DNA of 64,000 nt from Thermosipho sp. (in: thermotogales) (lineage in GTDB: Bacteria > Thermotogota > Thermotogae > Thermotogales > Fervidobacteriaceae), in the NCBI GenBank assembly GCA_017656335.1, contig JACDOA010000001.1, forward strand, positions 248,001 through 312,000, written 5' to 3'. The notes beneath the pieces were generated by a model. That model worked only from the letters and a program-made list of their open reading frames with translations, was not told the origin of the DNA and ran no database searches. The position numbers and the translations under genes are program-made. The stretch's first letter is position 1, and each line of letters opens with the position of its first letter. Shown piece after piece: positions 1 to 7,383 of this stretch.

Positions 1-274
1 ATTAGGTTATAACTATTTTGTAAGAAAGTTAAAAATAATAAAATGTATTTTTAACTTGGATTCCTATTTTTCTTTATCTGTTTATGTTAGAATTGCTTTG
101 AAATGCACTTATTTATTGTTAATGAATTATTTTTTGTAAGCCTAAAGGATTTTGAATGATCTAAATATTTGCTAATTTCAAAATTGAAAGTTATCTTGTG
201 TAAGTTTGTCAGAGTATTTTGTGTTTAGAATTGTAGATAGTCACGAAGATGTTGGTCAGATTTGAGATAATATA

Positions 275-1037
275 ATGGGGGTAAATGTAATTGAGGATAA
301 AATACTTGTGAAACATCAAAGAAAAGTGAGGATTTGACAGATATGGTAACACTACCCAAAAACTTTTTTTGAGAATACTTTGGGCGTGTTGGTTGAAGAA
401 AAATATCAAAAGTATTAAGTGTTTTCTTCCAATATTTCTGGCACTATCGGTAATATTGTCTGTTACATTTTCATTTTTGGAAGTAAAAAGAGTTAAAAGC
501 CATCTGTTGCACGTTTATCTTAGAAACGAATAAAAGCTGCTTGAAACTACAAAAACATGGAAAGATGGTACTAAGCCTGTTCTTCCTTCAAGCAACATTG
601 AGGAACTTGAAAAAACGGTAATACAACTTAGAAGAGTCATGAAACGGGTTAACGAAACTTACGAAGAAACAATGAGATTGGAAGATATATTCGAAAAAAT
701 CATTCAGGCGGCTACTAATCCGATACTGTTTGTAAACAATAAGTTATATATTGGTGTGTTACGGGTATGATATGTCAGATATTCCTGTTTTCCAAAAAAA
801 GAATACCAAGTAAGGACTATATGATACCACGAATGAACAGGTTGAAATTTGCCAGCCTCCTGAGTCCAAAAAGGGGGAAAAGTTATAATAATCGAAGATT
901 ACGCAGACAAAAAGCTGAAACACAAGAAAATAAACTACGTGTACCAGATTATTTCGAAATCCTTCGAATTGAATGAGTTGTTGAAAATCATAGCAGAACT
1001 TGGAAATGAGAGAACGTCTCAGGAGGTGCTCCAATGA
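275..1037 (+). pseudogene. Decayed membrane-anchored PAS-type sensor
   Basis: No intact frame is present, but consecutive pieces in different frames read as one protein. A piece from about 330 gives a hydrophobic helix (KCFLPIFLALSVILSVTFSF) and a short periplasm-like stretch, hits a stop near 528, then continues in the same frame as a coiled linker (IEELEKTVIQLRRVMKRVNE) and a PAS-like beginning (IIQAATNPILFVNNK). The text then jumps frame to YGYDMSDIPVFQKK and again to GKVIIIEDYADKKLKHKK, ending at a TGA at 1035-1037. The order of helix, HAMP-like linker and PAS is that of a sensor kinase or similar signalling protein. No kinase or output domain is visible, so the output is unknown. The extreme 5' boundary (ATG at 275, another frame) is a guess. 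Confidence 0.5.
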
Positions 1038-1080
1038 AAAAAAGAAAGGTGTGTAATTGCTGGTGGGTTGGACACTAAGC

Positions 1081-1136
1081 TGTATCCCTCCCTGGATATT
1101 TTTATAGGTAAAAGACAAAGGAGAAGGAGGGATACA
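1081..1136 (+). promoter_or_regulatory. Inverted repeat that can mask the transporter's ribosome binding site
   Basis: The 11-base arm TGTATCCCTCC (1081-1091) is perfectly complementary to GGAGGGATACA (1126-1136), with a 34-base loop. The 3' arm contains the GGAGG Shine-Dalgarno sequence of the GTG start at 1138. Folding in the mRNA would close the site. This suggests translational control of the transporter, but no ligand domain is recognisable. Confidence 0.5.
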
Positions 1137-1137
1137 T

Positions 1138-2154
1138 GTGAGGATTGTCAGGGATTTTTCGCCATCTTGGTTTGCAGTAGTTATGGGAACAGGAATACTA
1201 GCAAACACAAGCCTCATATACTCGGAAAAAGTCCATATCCTGCTTCCATTTTCAAAATTTCTTTTCTACCTTAATGTAACGTTGTTTTTTATAATCCTTA
1301 TACCATGGATTCTAAGGTGGATCCTTTACCCGAAAAACGCAATGGAGGATCTTGTTCATCCCATATTTTCTAATTTTTATCCAACATTTTCGGTCGCCAT
1401 GCTAGTACTTTCGGGAAACTTTTATGTGTTTATAAAAAGCGTTTCCGTTTCTTTCACATTCTGGCTTCTTGGAACGGTGTTTACAATGTTTTTCTCTGTC
1501 TTCATTCCTTACCTCGTATTCAAGGGTGAACATGTGAAGATTGATCATATATGCCCTGCATGGTTTATTCCTCCAGTGGGGCTTATTGTCGTTCCTATTA
1601 TGGGTTCTGTTTTTGTAAAAATATTTTCAGGCACACTAAATCTTACGATTGAGCTTATCAACTATGTGTGTTGGAGTTCTGGCTTCTTCCTGTACATATC
1701 GCTCTTTGCTATAGTAATGTACAGGTTCATTCTCCATACACCTCTTCCCAATACTCTGGCACCAACGATCTGGATAAACCTCGGTCCTATTGGTGCAGGA
1801 ACCGCCGCACTCTTAAATATGATGAGTTCAACAACCGTACTGCAAAACAATGCGTCATTTAAAGCATTCGGATACATATTTTGGGGGTTTGGAATCTGGT
1901 GGGTTGCAATGGCTATTGTTATGACACTACATTATCTGAGAAAACTGAAGCTTCCATTTACCACATCATGGTGGGCCTTTACATTCCCACTTGGAGCATA
2001 CGTACTTGCAAGCCATGTCGTTTCAAAAGCAGTCGGGGTTACGCTTCCAGACTACATCGGACTTATTTTATATTTCCTGTTGCTATTCATATGGTTGATT
2101 ACGATGTTCAACACATTAAAAGGAGCGATCACAGGTAAAGTTTTCAAAAGATAG
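1138..2154 (+). CDS. TDT-family (TehA/Mae1/SLAC1-like) C4-dicarboxylate or anion transporter
   Basis: This 338-residue, very hydrophobic protein has about ten membrane segments. It opens with the family signature FSPSWFAVVMGTGILAN, typical of TDT proteins (tellurite resistance/dicarboxylate transporters such as TehA and the malate permease Mae1, plus plant SLAC1 channels). The length is normal. The start is a GTG with GGAGAAGGAGG upstream. The substrate cannot be read from sequence; malate, sulfite or another small anion is possible. The gene is richer in G+C than its surroundings (31 of 60 bases in 1741-1800), follows a broken sensor gene and ends at its own hairpin, which together suggest acquisition by transfer. 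Confidence 0.85.
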   Translation: MRIVRDFSPSWFAVVMGTGILANTSLIYSEKVHILLPFSKFLFYLNVTLFFIILIPWILRWILYPKNAMEDLVHPIFSNFYPTFSVAMLVLSGNFYVFIKSVSVSFTFWLLGTVFTMFFSVFIPYLVFKGEHVKIDHICPAWFIPPVGLIVVPIMGSVFVKIFSGTLNLTIELINYVCWSSGFFLYISLFAIVMYRFILHTPLPNTLAPTIWINLGPIGAGTAALLNMMSSTTVLQNNASFKAFGYIFWGFGIWWVAMAIVMTLHYLRKLKLPFTTSWWAFTFPLGAYVLASHVVSKAVGVTLPDYIGLILYFLLLFIWLITMFNTLKGAITGKVFKR

Positions 2155-2240
2155 AGATTACTCAAATTACAAGCATAAAAAATACGAGAAAACAAAAAAA
2201 CCGAGAAATTTGCACTGAATCCAAAAATGAAACAAAATAA

Positions 2241-2288
2241 AAAACACCCCCTTGATGACTATATTTTACCACTTCGGGGGTGTTTTTT
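2241..2288 (+). terminator. Terminator after the TDT transporter
   Basis: AAAACACCCCC (2241-2251) pairs with GGGGGTGTTTT beginning at 2276, and a run of T follows. The loop is long (24 bases). It lies 86 bases past the transporter stop and could also serve transcripts arriving from the minus strand. Confidence 0.7.
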
Positions 2289-2335
2289 TATCGTATTTCA
2301 TTCCTTAGGTTTAGTGCAAAGCTTGTTTTTTATCT

Positions 2336-2850
2336 TCATGATTTAAAAGATAAAGAAAGTAGACTACAAAAAATTGACAAAGTTTTTACAAAAAATTTAA
2401 CCATTAAACTCTCGTGTTTTTTACCTCTCAATACAGGAATAACATTACCTACAAACACGTAAAGCACAGCCATCCATAGACGTACACCTAAAATGTACAT
2501 TTCAACAAACGCTGCTAAATCAACACATAATACTATAAATTTTTCTTTCTTTTCATTTATCTTAAAAGCTAAACCAGAAAAGAAAAATGGTAGAAATAAG
2601 TCAAAACCTCCACCATGTTATAACTTTCAGTTGAAGAAAAATCCATACAAAAGTTATAACATATTCTGCCGTATATGTAATATAAATATTTTTGACAAAA
2701 ACAATGATTAAAAGAAACGAAATTAACAGCATATCTGCAATAATATCATTTAAATTTGAAGTATAAACATCATAAGTCAATAAAAATCTTTTCCCTTAAA
2801 CTTAATTCTTTCCAAAGTAATCTCCACCTTTTCCCACATTTTTCAATCAT
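2336..2850 (-). pseudogene. Frameshifted small membrane protein, family unknown
   Basis: Read on the minus strand from an ATG at 2850, three overlapping frames join into one protein of roughly 170 residues. The first piece is a charged N-terminus (MIEKCGKRWRLLWKELSLRE, stop near 2773). The second is a long hydrophobic stretch (NDIIADMLLISFLLIIVFVK, then YVITFVWIFLQLKVITWW). The third begins GGFDLFLPFFFSGLAFKINE and ends MVKFFVKTLSIFCSLLSLSF before a TGA at 2336. Two frameshifts are enough to restore it. About four membrane segments are visible. I do not recognise the family, and no clear ribosome binding site precedes the ATG. The alternative is an accidental hydrophobic frame in A+T-rich DNA, but the continuity across both breaks argues against that. 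Confidence 0.5.
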
Positions 2851-2990
2851 TTAAAATTTTTTGTTTCACTCAAATAAACACAAACTATGTTAAATGCTAA
2901 TTTGAAACTTTTTTAAAGTATACATTCTCCTTTTTACTTTATCAAAATATACAAAATCTCACAAAACACGACAACAAGTTATATATTTTT

Positions 2991-3389
2991 TTATTTCTTA
3001 TCTACTTTATAATTTCCACTTACTTCAGCATTAAAGTATTTTTTTCTCAAAAAATTATAAAATTTTTGAAAAAGTTCTTCTGCTTTTTCACGAGCTTTTT
3101 TCCAACTTAATGCTAAAAGCTCATCAAAAAATTCAAACAATTTCGTTTCAACATTATTAAACAAATAATCTTTTACAACAAATGTTGTCGCCATAGTAAA
3201 TGCGGCACCTATACCGTTTCCTCCGCCATTTCCAGGAGTTAATTTTTGTTCGTCTAAACCAAGAATTGCAATTTCTCCTTTAACATCACTATTTACACTT
3301 ATGGTTTTGGATACAAACTCTTCTGAAAATACGTTAACAGCTATAACTAGCAATAAAATCACTGCCAAAATCAACCTTACATTTTTCAT
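2991..3389 (-). CDS. Secreted protein of unknown function
   Basis: The 132-residue product begins with a textbook signal peptide: MKNVR, a long hydrophobic core (LILAVILLLVIAVNVF), then SEE, with cleavage likely after VFS. The mature part has a glycine-rich patch (TPGNGGGNGIGAA), a hydrophobic turn, and a strongly charged amphipathic helical C-terminus (LSWKKAREKAEELFQKFYNF). There is no lipobox cysteine. No family is recognised. It sits alone between a decayed membrane gene and an IS21 remnant, with only a modest ribosome binding site (GGGATGGG), so it may be a lineage-specific gene or the surviving part of a lost module. Confidence 0.6.
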   Translation of the reverse strand: MKNVRLILAVILLLVIAVNVFSEEFVSKTISVNSDVKGEIAILGLDEQKLTPGNGGGNGIGAAFTMATTFVVKDYLFNNVETKLFEFFDELLALSWKKAREKAEELFQKFYNFLRKKYFNAEVSGNYKVDKK

Positions 3390-3457
3390 AAAAACCCATC
3401 CCAGCTTGAATTTTAGTTTTCAAATGGTTTATTTTTGAATATTTTGTTCTTACCGGA

Positions 3458-3503
3458 AGTAAATTTTACGCTACTCATCAAGTAAATTTTACGCTACTCA
3501 TCA
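3458..3503. repeat. Tandem 23-bp repeat resembling an IS21-type end
   Basis: Two perfect adjacent copies of a 23-base unit (AGTAAATTTTACGCTACTCA plus TCA) occupy 3458-3480 and 3481-3503. Read on the minus strand they begin TGATGAGTAGCGTAAAA, like the tandem repeats found at IS21-family ends, which start with TG. A truncated istA lies 72 bases away. If 3503 is the outer edge, the element interior would lie to the left, which does not fit the istA position, so the assignment is tentative. Confidence 0.5.
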
Positions 3504-3574
3504 ATATATCACTTATTATATTAAATATTAAAAAAAGATCATCAGTATACTTTACATCTCTTTCTATTAGTTTT

Positions 3575-3838
3575 TTATATCACACCCCCTTCTTCATCTT
3601 TCAACCTTTCATATGCCGCTCTAATTGTGAATCCTTTAATTGAAATTAACGTTGCTATTTTTTCAAAATACTTATCCAGTTTACTGGGTTTGTTTCTAGT
3701 TTTAGGTTTTCCCTGATAACCGTTCCAATATTTCTTTACTGTCCTTCTATCAATTCCATATATTCTGGCTAGTTCAGAAAAGTTAGGTTTCAAATCCATC
3801 TCTCTTAACATTTGCAAATGTTGTTTGATTTTTTCCAC
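3575..3838 (-). pseudogene. istA: Truncated IS21-family transposase (IstA N-terminus)
   Basis: Only about 87 residues remain of a transposase normally near 400-500 residues. The kept part is the N-terminal helix-turn-helix typical of IstA: NFSELARIYGIDRRTVKKYW, then a basic linker and AAYERLKDEEGG before a stop. The DDE catalytic core and the ATPase partner istB are absent. The start chosen is the GTG at 3838, preceded by GGAAGGAGGG, rather than the upstream ATG at 3883. The family call is based on the HTH pattern and the familiar start MEKIKQHLQMLREMDLKPNF. Confidence 0.7.
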
Positions 3839-3842
3839 TTTT

Positions 3843-3871
3843 GGTATCCCTCCTTCCAAAAGAAGGATACC
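3843..3871 (-). promoter_or_regulatory. Hairpin over the istA ribosome binding site
   Basis: GGTATCC (3843-3849) and GGATACC (3865-3871) are complementary, and the Shine-Dalgarno sequence (minus-strand GGAAGGAGGG, 3848-3857) lies within the hairpin. A folded leader would restrict transposase translation, a common way for insertion sequences to limit expression. The same GGAGGGATAC string occurs in the hairpin before the TDT transporter. Confidence 0.4.
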
Positions 3872-3922
3872 TTTGATGTACAATTTTGTGCATCTTTATT
3901 TTCCTCTTTTGGCTGTTTGTAT

Positions 3923-3943
3923 GCTTCTTTCCAAAGATACTTG
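3923..3943 (+). repeat. Left terminal inverted repeat of the ISL3 element
   Basis: The repeat core TTCTTTCCAAAGATACTTG (3925-3943) is the exact reverse complement of 5170-5188. The outermost pair differs by one base (GC here, GG in the other end). Confidence 0.85.
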
Positions 3944-3987
3944 TAATAAAATATGAAGATGGTAAAATCAAGAAAAAAACGAAGGGA

Positions 3988-5161
3988 ATGAATTATGTGG
4001 ACGAAATTGTTAATTTACTCGATAAGAATTTAAAGTATATTAAGCATGAAATTACAAAAGATACTATCTATAACTATGTAGTTTCAAATAGAAAAAAGGT
4101 TAAATGTCCAACTTGTGGCGTAGAAACAGATAAGGTACATTCGAAATATAAAAGAAGTTACCAACTGGTTGAAAGAATATTTGAATCTTGAAATAGTATC
4201 AAGAGATGGGTCATTGAGTTTTAAAAATGCTATTGAAAAAGCAAATAAAAAAATAATACAAGTAGGTGATAGATTTCATATATTCAAAAATTTAATAGAT
4301 TATTGCAAAGAATATATACTTAATATACTGTTAAAACGAAAATAAAAATAGATGAAGAAGAAATAATACCTGATGAAGATAATAAATTAAAATCGAAAAA
4401 AAAATACAGTAAAAAAATTAACTAAGGCAGAAAAATACAAAAATGCGCGAATATTAAAAGCAAAACAACTAAGAAATAAGGGATCAAGTTATTCAGAGAT
4501 AGGTAGAATAATGGGTTTGGATAGAAGAACCGTGAAAAAATATGTTGAATTTACCAAAGAATGGTCTCATAAATTGCGTAAAAAGGGAGTATATTAGATA
4601 AATATCGAAAAATAATTTTAGATTTACTAAATGGTGGATATTCAAATAAAATGATACATAAGGAAATAACAAATTTAGGATATAGAGGAATTGTTGAGAA
4701 AATATATAAAGAAGGTAAAAGAAAATAACCTAGCGTCAAATAAAAATGAAAAAATAATAAGTCGTAGTAAAATAATTAAGCTTCTTTATATGCTAATAGA
4801 GAAGATAAAAGGATTAAGTAAAGAAGATTTGAGAAAAATAATGGAAAAATATAAGTTTTTAAAAGAAATATATAGAACATTGAAAGAGTTTAAAGAAATA
4901 TTTTCAATGAAAAGCATTAAAAAACTTCATGGGTGGATAAAAAAATATGAAAAGAGCAAGATAAGAGAAATAAGAAAATTTATAGTCGGATTGAAAAGAG
5001 ATATAGTAGCGGTAGAAAATGCAATAAAATATGATTATAGCAATGGATTAGCAGAAGGAAAAATAAATAAAATAAAATTAATAAAAAGGAAAATGTATGG
5101 AAGGAATAATTTTGAAACATTGAGAAATAGGGTACTTATGTTAGAACATAACTGCAATTAA
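3988..5161 (+). pseudogene. ISL3-family transposase, broken into four or more pieces
   Basis: From the ATG at 3988 (GAAGGGA upstream) the frames give the zinc-finger N-terminus (VKCPTCGVETDKVHSKYKRS), a stop, then in another frame the catalytic core (LEIVSRDGSLSFKNAIEKAN followed by QVGDRFHIFKNL), another break, an internal HTH (NKGSSYSEIGRIMGLDRRTV), and an open C-terminus from about 4691 ending NGLAEGKINKIKLIKRKMYG and NNFETLRNRVL. The CPxCG motif, the DRFH core and the final EGxxNKIKxIKRxxYG block are ISL3 hallmarks. At least three frameshifts or stops make it inactive. Confidence 0.85.
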
Positions 5162-5169
5162 TTAAGTAT

Positions 5170-5190
5170 CAAGTATCTTTGGAAAGAACC
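5170..5190 (-). repeat. Right terminal inverted repeat of the ISL3 element
   Basis: This is the partner of 3923-3943. It ends 78 bases before the TTG start of mrnC, so the insertion lies immediately upstream of that gene's promoter region. Confidence 0.85.
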
Positions 5191-5240
5191 TTTCGTATTT
5201 TATCATTTACAATATTTAACATTCAAACGAAATTTTATTG

Positions 5241-5246
5241 TATAAT
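5241..5246 (+). promoter_or_regulatory. Probable -10 element for mrnC
   Basis: TATAAT lies 22 bases before the TTG start. A weak -35 candidate, TTAACA (5216-5221), sits 19 bases upstream, a slightly long spacer. It lies between the ISL3 right end and mrnC, so the IS may have replaced the original upstream region. Confidence 0.45.
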
Positions 5247-5268
5247 ATATTTAAACGGGGGCGAAAGT

Positions 5269-5649
5269 TTGAATATCTTTGAAAAAATTAAATTAGATAT
5301 TGATATTAGAGAAATCCCCACTGATTCTTTGGCATATATTGGAGATGCAGTTTTTAATCTGTACATAAAACTGTATTATTTCAAAAAAACTTCCGCTTAT
5401 AGCCTACACAAAAAATCGCAAAATTTTATTAATAGAAAATACCAAGCGGAAATCCTTAATTTACTTCTTCCTCTCCTTAACGAAGAAGAATTTTCTTATG
5501 TAAAAAGAGGCATAAACAGCAAAGGAGCCGGAAAATATGGTAATGATCCAAGTTACAGAAAAAGCACCGGCTTCGAAGTTCTTATTGGATATCTTTACCT
5601 GACCAACCAAGAAAGACTTTACGAGTTACTTAAGGAGGTTATAAAATGA
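5269..5649 (+). CDS. mrnC: Mini-ribonuclease 3
   Basis: A 126-residue RNase III-type catalytic domain without the double-stranded-RNA-binding domain, the architecture of mini-III enzymes that trim 23S rRNA precursor ends in Gram-positive bacteria. The signature helix DSLAYIGDAVFNLYIKLYYF carries the catalytic Asp/Glu positions, and the C-terminal EVLIGYLYLTNQERLYELL matches the second helix. The TTG at 5269 is preferred because it follows GGGGGCGAAAG and gives the expected length; the longer frame would begin inside the insertion sequence. It overlaps the next gene by 4 bases (ATGA), implying translational coupling. Confidence 0.88.
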   Translation: MNIFEKIKLDIDIREIPTDSLAYIGDAVFNLYIKLYYFKKTSAYSLHKKSQNFINRKYQAEILNLLLPLLNEEEFSYVKRGINSKGAGKYGNDPSYRKSTGFEVLIGYLYLTNQERLYELLKEVIK

Positions 5650-7370
5650 AGCGCACAGTTATTATTGATGGTTCAGTGATATACACAAATTTTAGTCAAA
5701 TAATGGGGCACAGAAAATTTGAAGAATTATTATATGAATTTATAAATGTTTTAAAAACTAAAAACAGCCCTCTTTTGAAATCTTTAAATCCTTTTAAGAT
5801 AGGCGAAGAAATTGATGTGAAAAGACTGGTTGAATATTTGCATCTTTTATCTATGAGAAAAATAAAAGAAATTACTAATATTATGAATTATATAAACCCA
5901 AAAGATTTGGAAAAATTCATTGAAAGTTTTTATTCATTTTGGAGAAATAAACATAGGTTTATGATAAGACAAGAAAAGTACGCAGATGATTATAATAGGC
6001 GAACGAGTCTGGAGTATACTATGACAATGGTTGGAGATCAGTTTAAAGCTGTAATTAAAAATATGTATAGACAACTTATTTCTAATACAACAAACGAGTT
6101 TCCAACTATTATGAGGCAGCTCCCAAGTGGAGCCCAGGTTATGTTTTTATATGATTTTATCAAATGTGAAAATTTTGATACAAAATGGATAGAAAAAATA
6201 CCCACTATTTGGGGCGCAATATTTGATCCCCCTGCTATTTTTTATACGAAATCTAACAAAAGAAAAGGTATTATTCCTTTGGAAAAGAGTAATTCAATTT
6301 TGGATAAAATTGAATTATCACCAAAAGAATGGTTTAGAATACCTATTTTTGTAGGAGATTTATTACTTTTTAATTTTGTACATAAAGAATATTTAGCTCA
6401 TGGTGCGGGACTTGCAAATTTATTTGAAATTGCTTCTCCAAAAGTTATCAAAAATAAAAAACCTGATGGAATAATTATTTTTGGTTTAGATCCAAAAATG
6501 ATTCCAAATTACAATGAAAAATGGAAAAATGCAGTTGTTTTTAAAGATGATACATATAAGACTTATATTGGAATAATCCCAGACTTAAATGAAAACGACT
6601 ATTTTGGTTATATGAAAAAAACGACTCTTACAGTACACAACCTTATAAAAATTGATAATGAAAAGTTGCCTATTCATGGCTCAATGGCAAAAATAACTTT
6701 AAAATCTGGAAAAAGTGCTGTTGCCATGTTTGTAGGAGATAGTGGTGCAGGTAAAAGTGAAACTTTAGATGCATTAAATAGATTGGATGAAGTGGCTGAA
6801 GTAAACATAATTATCGATGATATGGGAAGTTTAGATATAATAGATGGCAAAGTTGTTGCATTTGGAACAGAAACAGGTGCATTTGTGCGTTTGGATGATC
6901 TTCCACCAGGATACGCATATCATACTATGGATAGAAGTATCTTTATGAATCCAGATAAAATTAATGCAAGAGTTATCGTTCCATTTAATAATTATAAAGA
7001 AATTATTCAACCTACACCAATAGACTTTTTCTTCTATGCAAATAACTACACTGAAGTCAAAAATGACAATGAAAGAATAGTATTCTTCAAAAGTTTTGAA
7101 GAAGCATTAAATGTTTTTTCCGAAGGTAAAAGAAAAGCTAAAGGTACTACTGCTGAAGTTGGACTTACAACATCATACTTTGCCAATCCTTTTGGTGCAA
7201 TTCAAACTAAAGAAAAACATCATAAAATTGCTGAAAAATACATTAAAAAAATGTTTGAAACAGGTGTTAAAGTGGGAGAAATTCGAACTATGCTCGGTAT
7301 TGAAGGATATGAAAAAGAGGGAACTTTATTAGCTGCTAAAGCTTTATTAAAGTTAATTGAACAAATTTGA
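5646..7370 (+). CDS. PEPCK/HPr-kinase-like P-loop protein
   Basis: The protein has 574 residues. The last third resembles the nucleotide-binding half of phosphoenolpyruvate carboxykinase or HPr kinase: Walker A GDSGAGKSET (residues 364-373), a Walker B-like IIIDDMGSLD, and a downstream RLDDLPPGYAYHTMDRSIFM segment. The P-loop is closer to the HPr-kinase form than to GLSGTGKTT of true ATP-PEPCK. The first 340 residues have no recognised domain. It follows mrnC with an ATGA overlap and lies 13 bases ahead of tldD, so all four genes probably share a transcript. The reaction is unknown: a small-molecule or protein kinase is as plausible as PEPCK activity. Automatic pipelines may label it PEPCK, which I would not accept without the catalytic carboxykinase residues. 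Confidence 0.65.
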   Translation: MKRTVIIDGSVIYTNFSQIMGHRKFEELLYEFINVLKTKNSPLLKSLNPFKIGEEIDVKRLVEYLHLLSMRKIKEITNIMNYINPKDLEKFIESFYSFWRNKHRFMIRQEKYADDYNRRTSLEYTMTMVGDQFKAVIKNMYRQLISNTTNEFPTIMRQLPSGAQVMFLYDFIKCENFDTKWIEKIPTIWGAIFDPPAIFYTKSNKRKGIIPLEKSNSILDKIELSPKEWFRIPIFVGDLLLFNFVHKEYLAHGAGLANLFEIASPKVIKNKKPDGIIIFGLDPKMIPNYNEKWKNAVVFKDDTYKTYIGIIPDLNENDYFGYMKKTTLTVHNLIKIDNEKLPIHGSMAKITLKSGKSAVAMFVGDSGAGKSETLDALNRLDEVAEVNIIIDDMGSLDIIDGKVVAFGTETGAFVRLDDLPPGYAYHTMDRSIFMNPDKINARVIVPFNNYKEIIQPTPIDFFFYANNYTEVKNDNERIVFFKSFEEALNVFSEGKRKAKGTTAEVGLTTSYFANPFGAIQTKEKHHKIAEKYIKKMFETGVKVGEIRTMLGIEGYEKEGTLLAAKALLKLIEQI

Positions 7371-7383
7371 AAGGGGTGATCTC

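Larger units (their letters stand above)
3923..5190 (+). mobile_element. Decayed ISL3-family insertion sequence with intact ends
   Basis: The element is about 1,268 bp. A 21-base terminal inverted repeat with one mismatch marks its ends: GCTTCTTTCCAAAGATACTT (plus G) at 3923-3943 and the complementary copy at 5170-5190. The flanking octamers GTTTGTAT (3915-3922) and TTTCGTAT (5191-5198) agree at 6 of 8 positions, fitting the 8-bp target duplication of ISL3 elements after some mutation. Inside lies a broken transposase on the plus strand. It inserted just upstream of the truncated istA and only about 80 bp before mrnC. Confidence 0.8.

Noticed and set aside
209-409. Short minus-strand frame near the left end
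   Set aside because: Low-complexity hydrophobic text in A+T-rich DNA with no ribosome binding site. No function suggested.
759-1217. A 152-codon frame on the minus strand over the sensor remnant and the start of the transporter
   Set aside because: It runs antisense across two better supported features and has no ribosome binding site. The plus-strand pieces read as PAS-type protein.
2280-2711. Two short plus-strand frames after the TDT terminator
   Set aside because: They begin at or beyond a terminator, lack ribosome binding sites, and the minus strand gives a more coherent membrane protein.
3458-3503. Reading the tandem 23-bp unit as a CRISPR remnant
   Set aside because: The copies are directly adjacent with no spacer, and no cas gene lies near. 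An insertion-sequence end fits better.
5646-7370. Calling the P-loop protein ATP-dependent PEP carboxykinase
   Set aside because: The Walker A is GDSGAGKSE, not GLSGTGKTT, and the first 340 residues do not show carboxykinase motifs.
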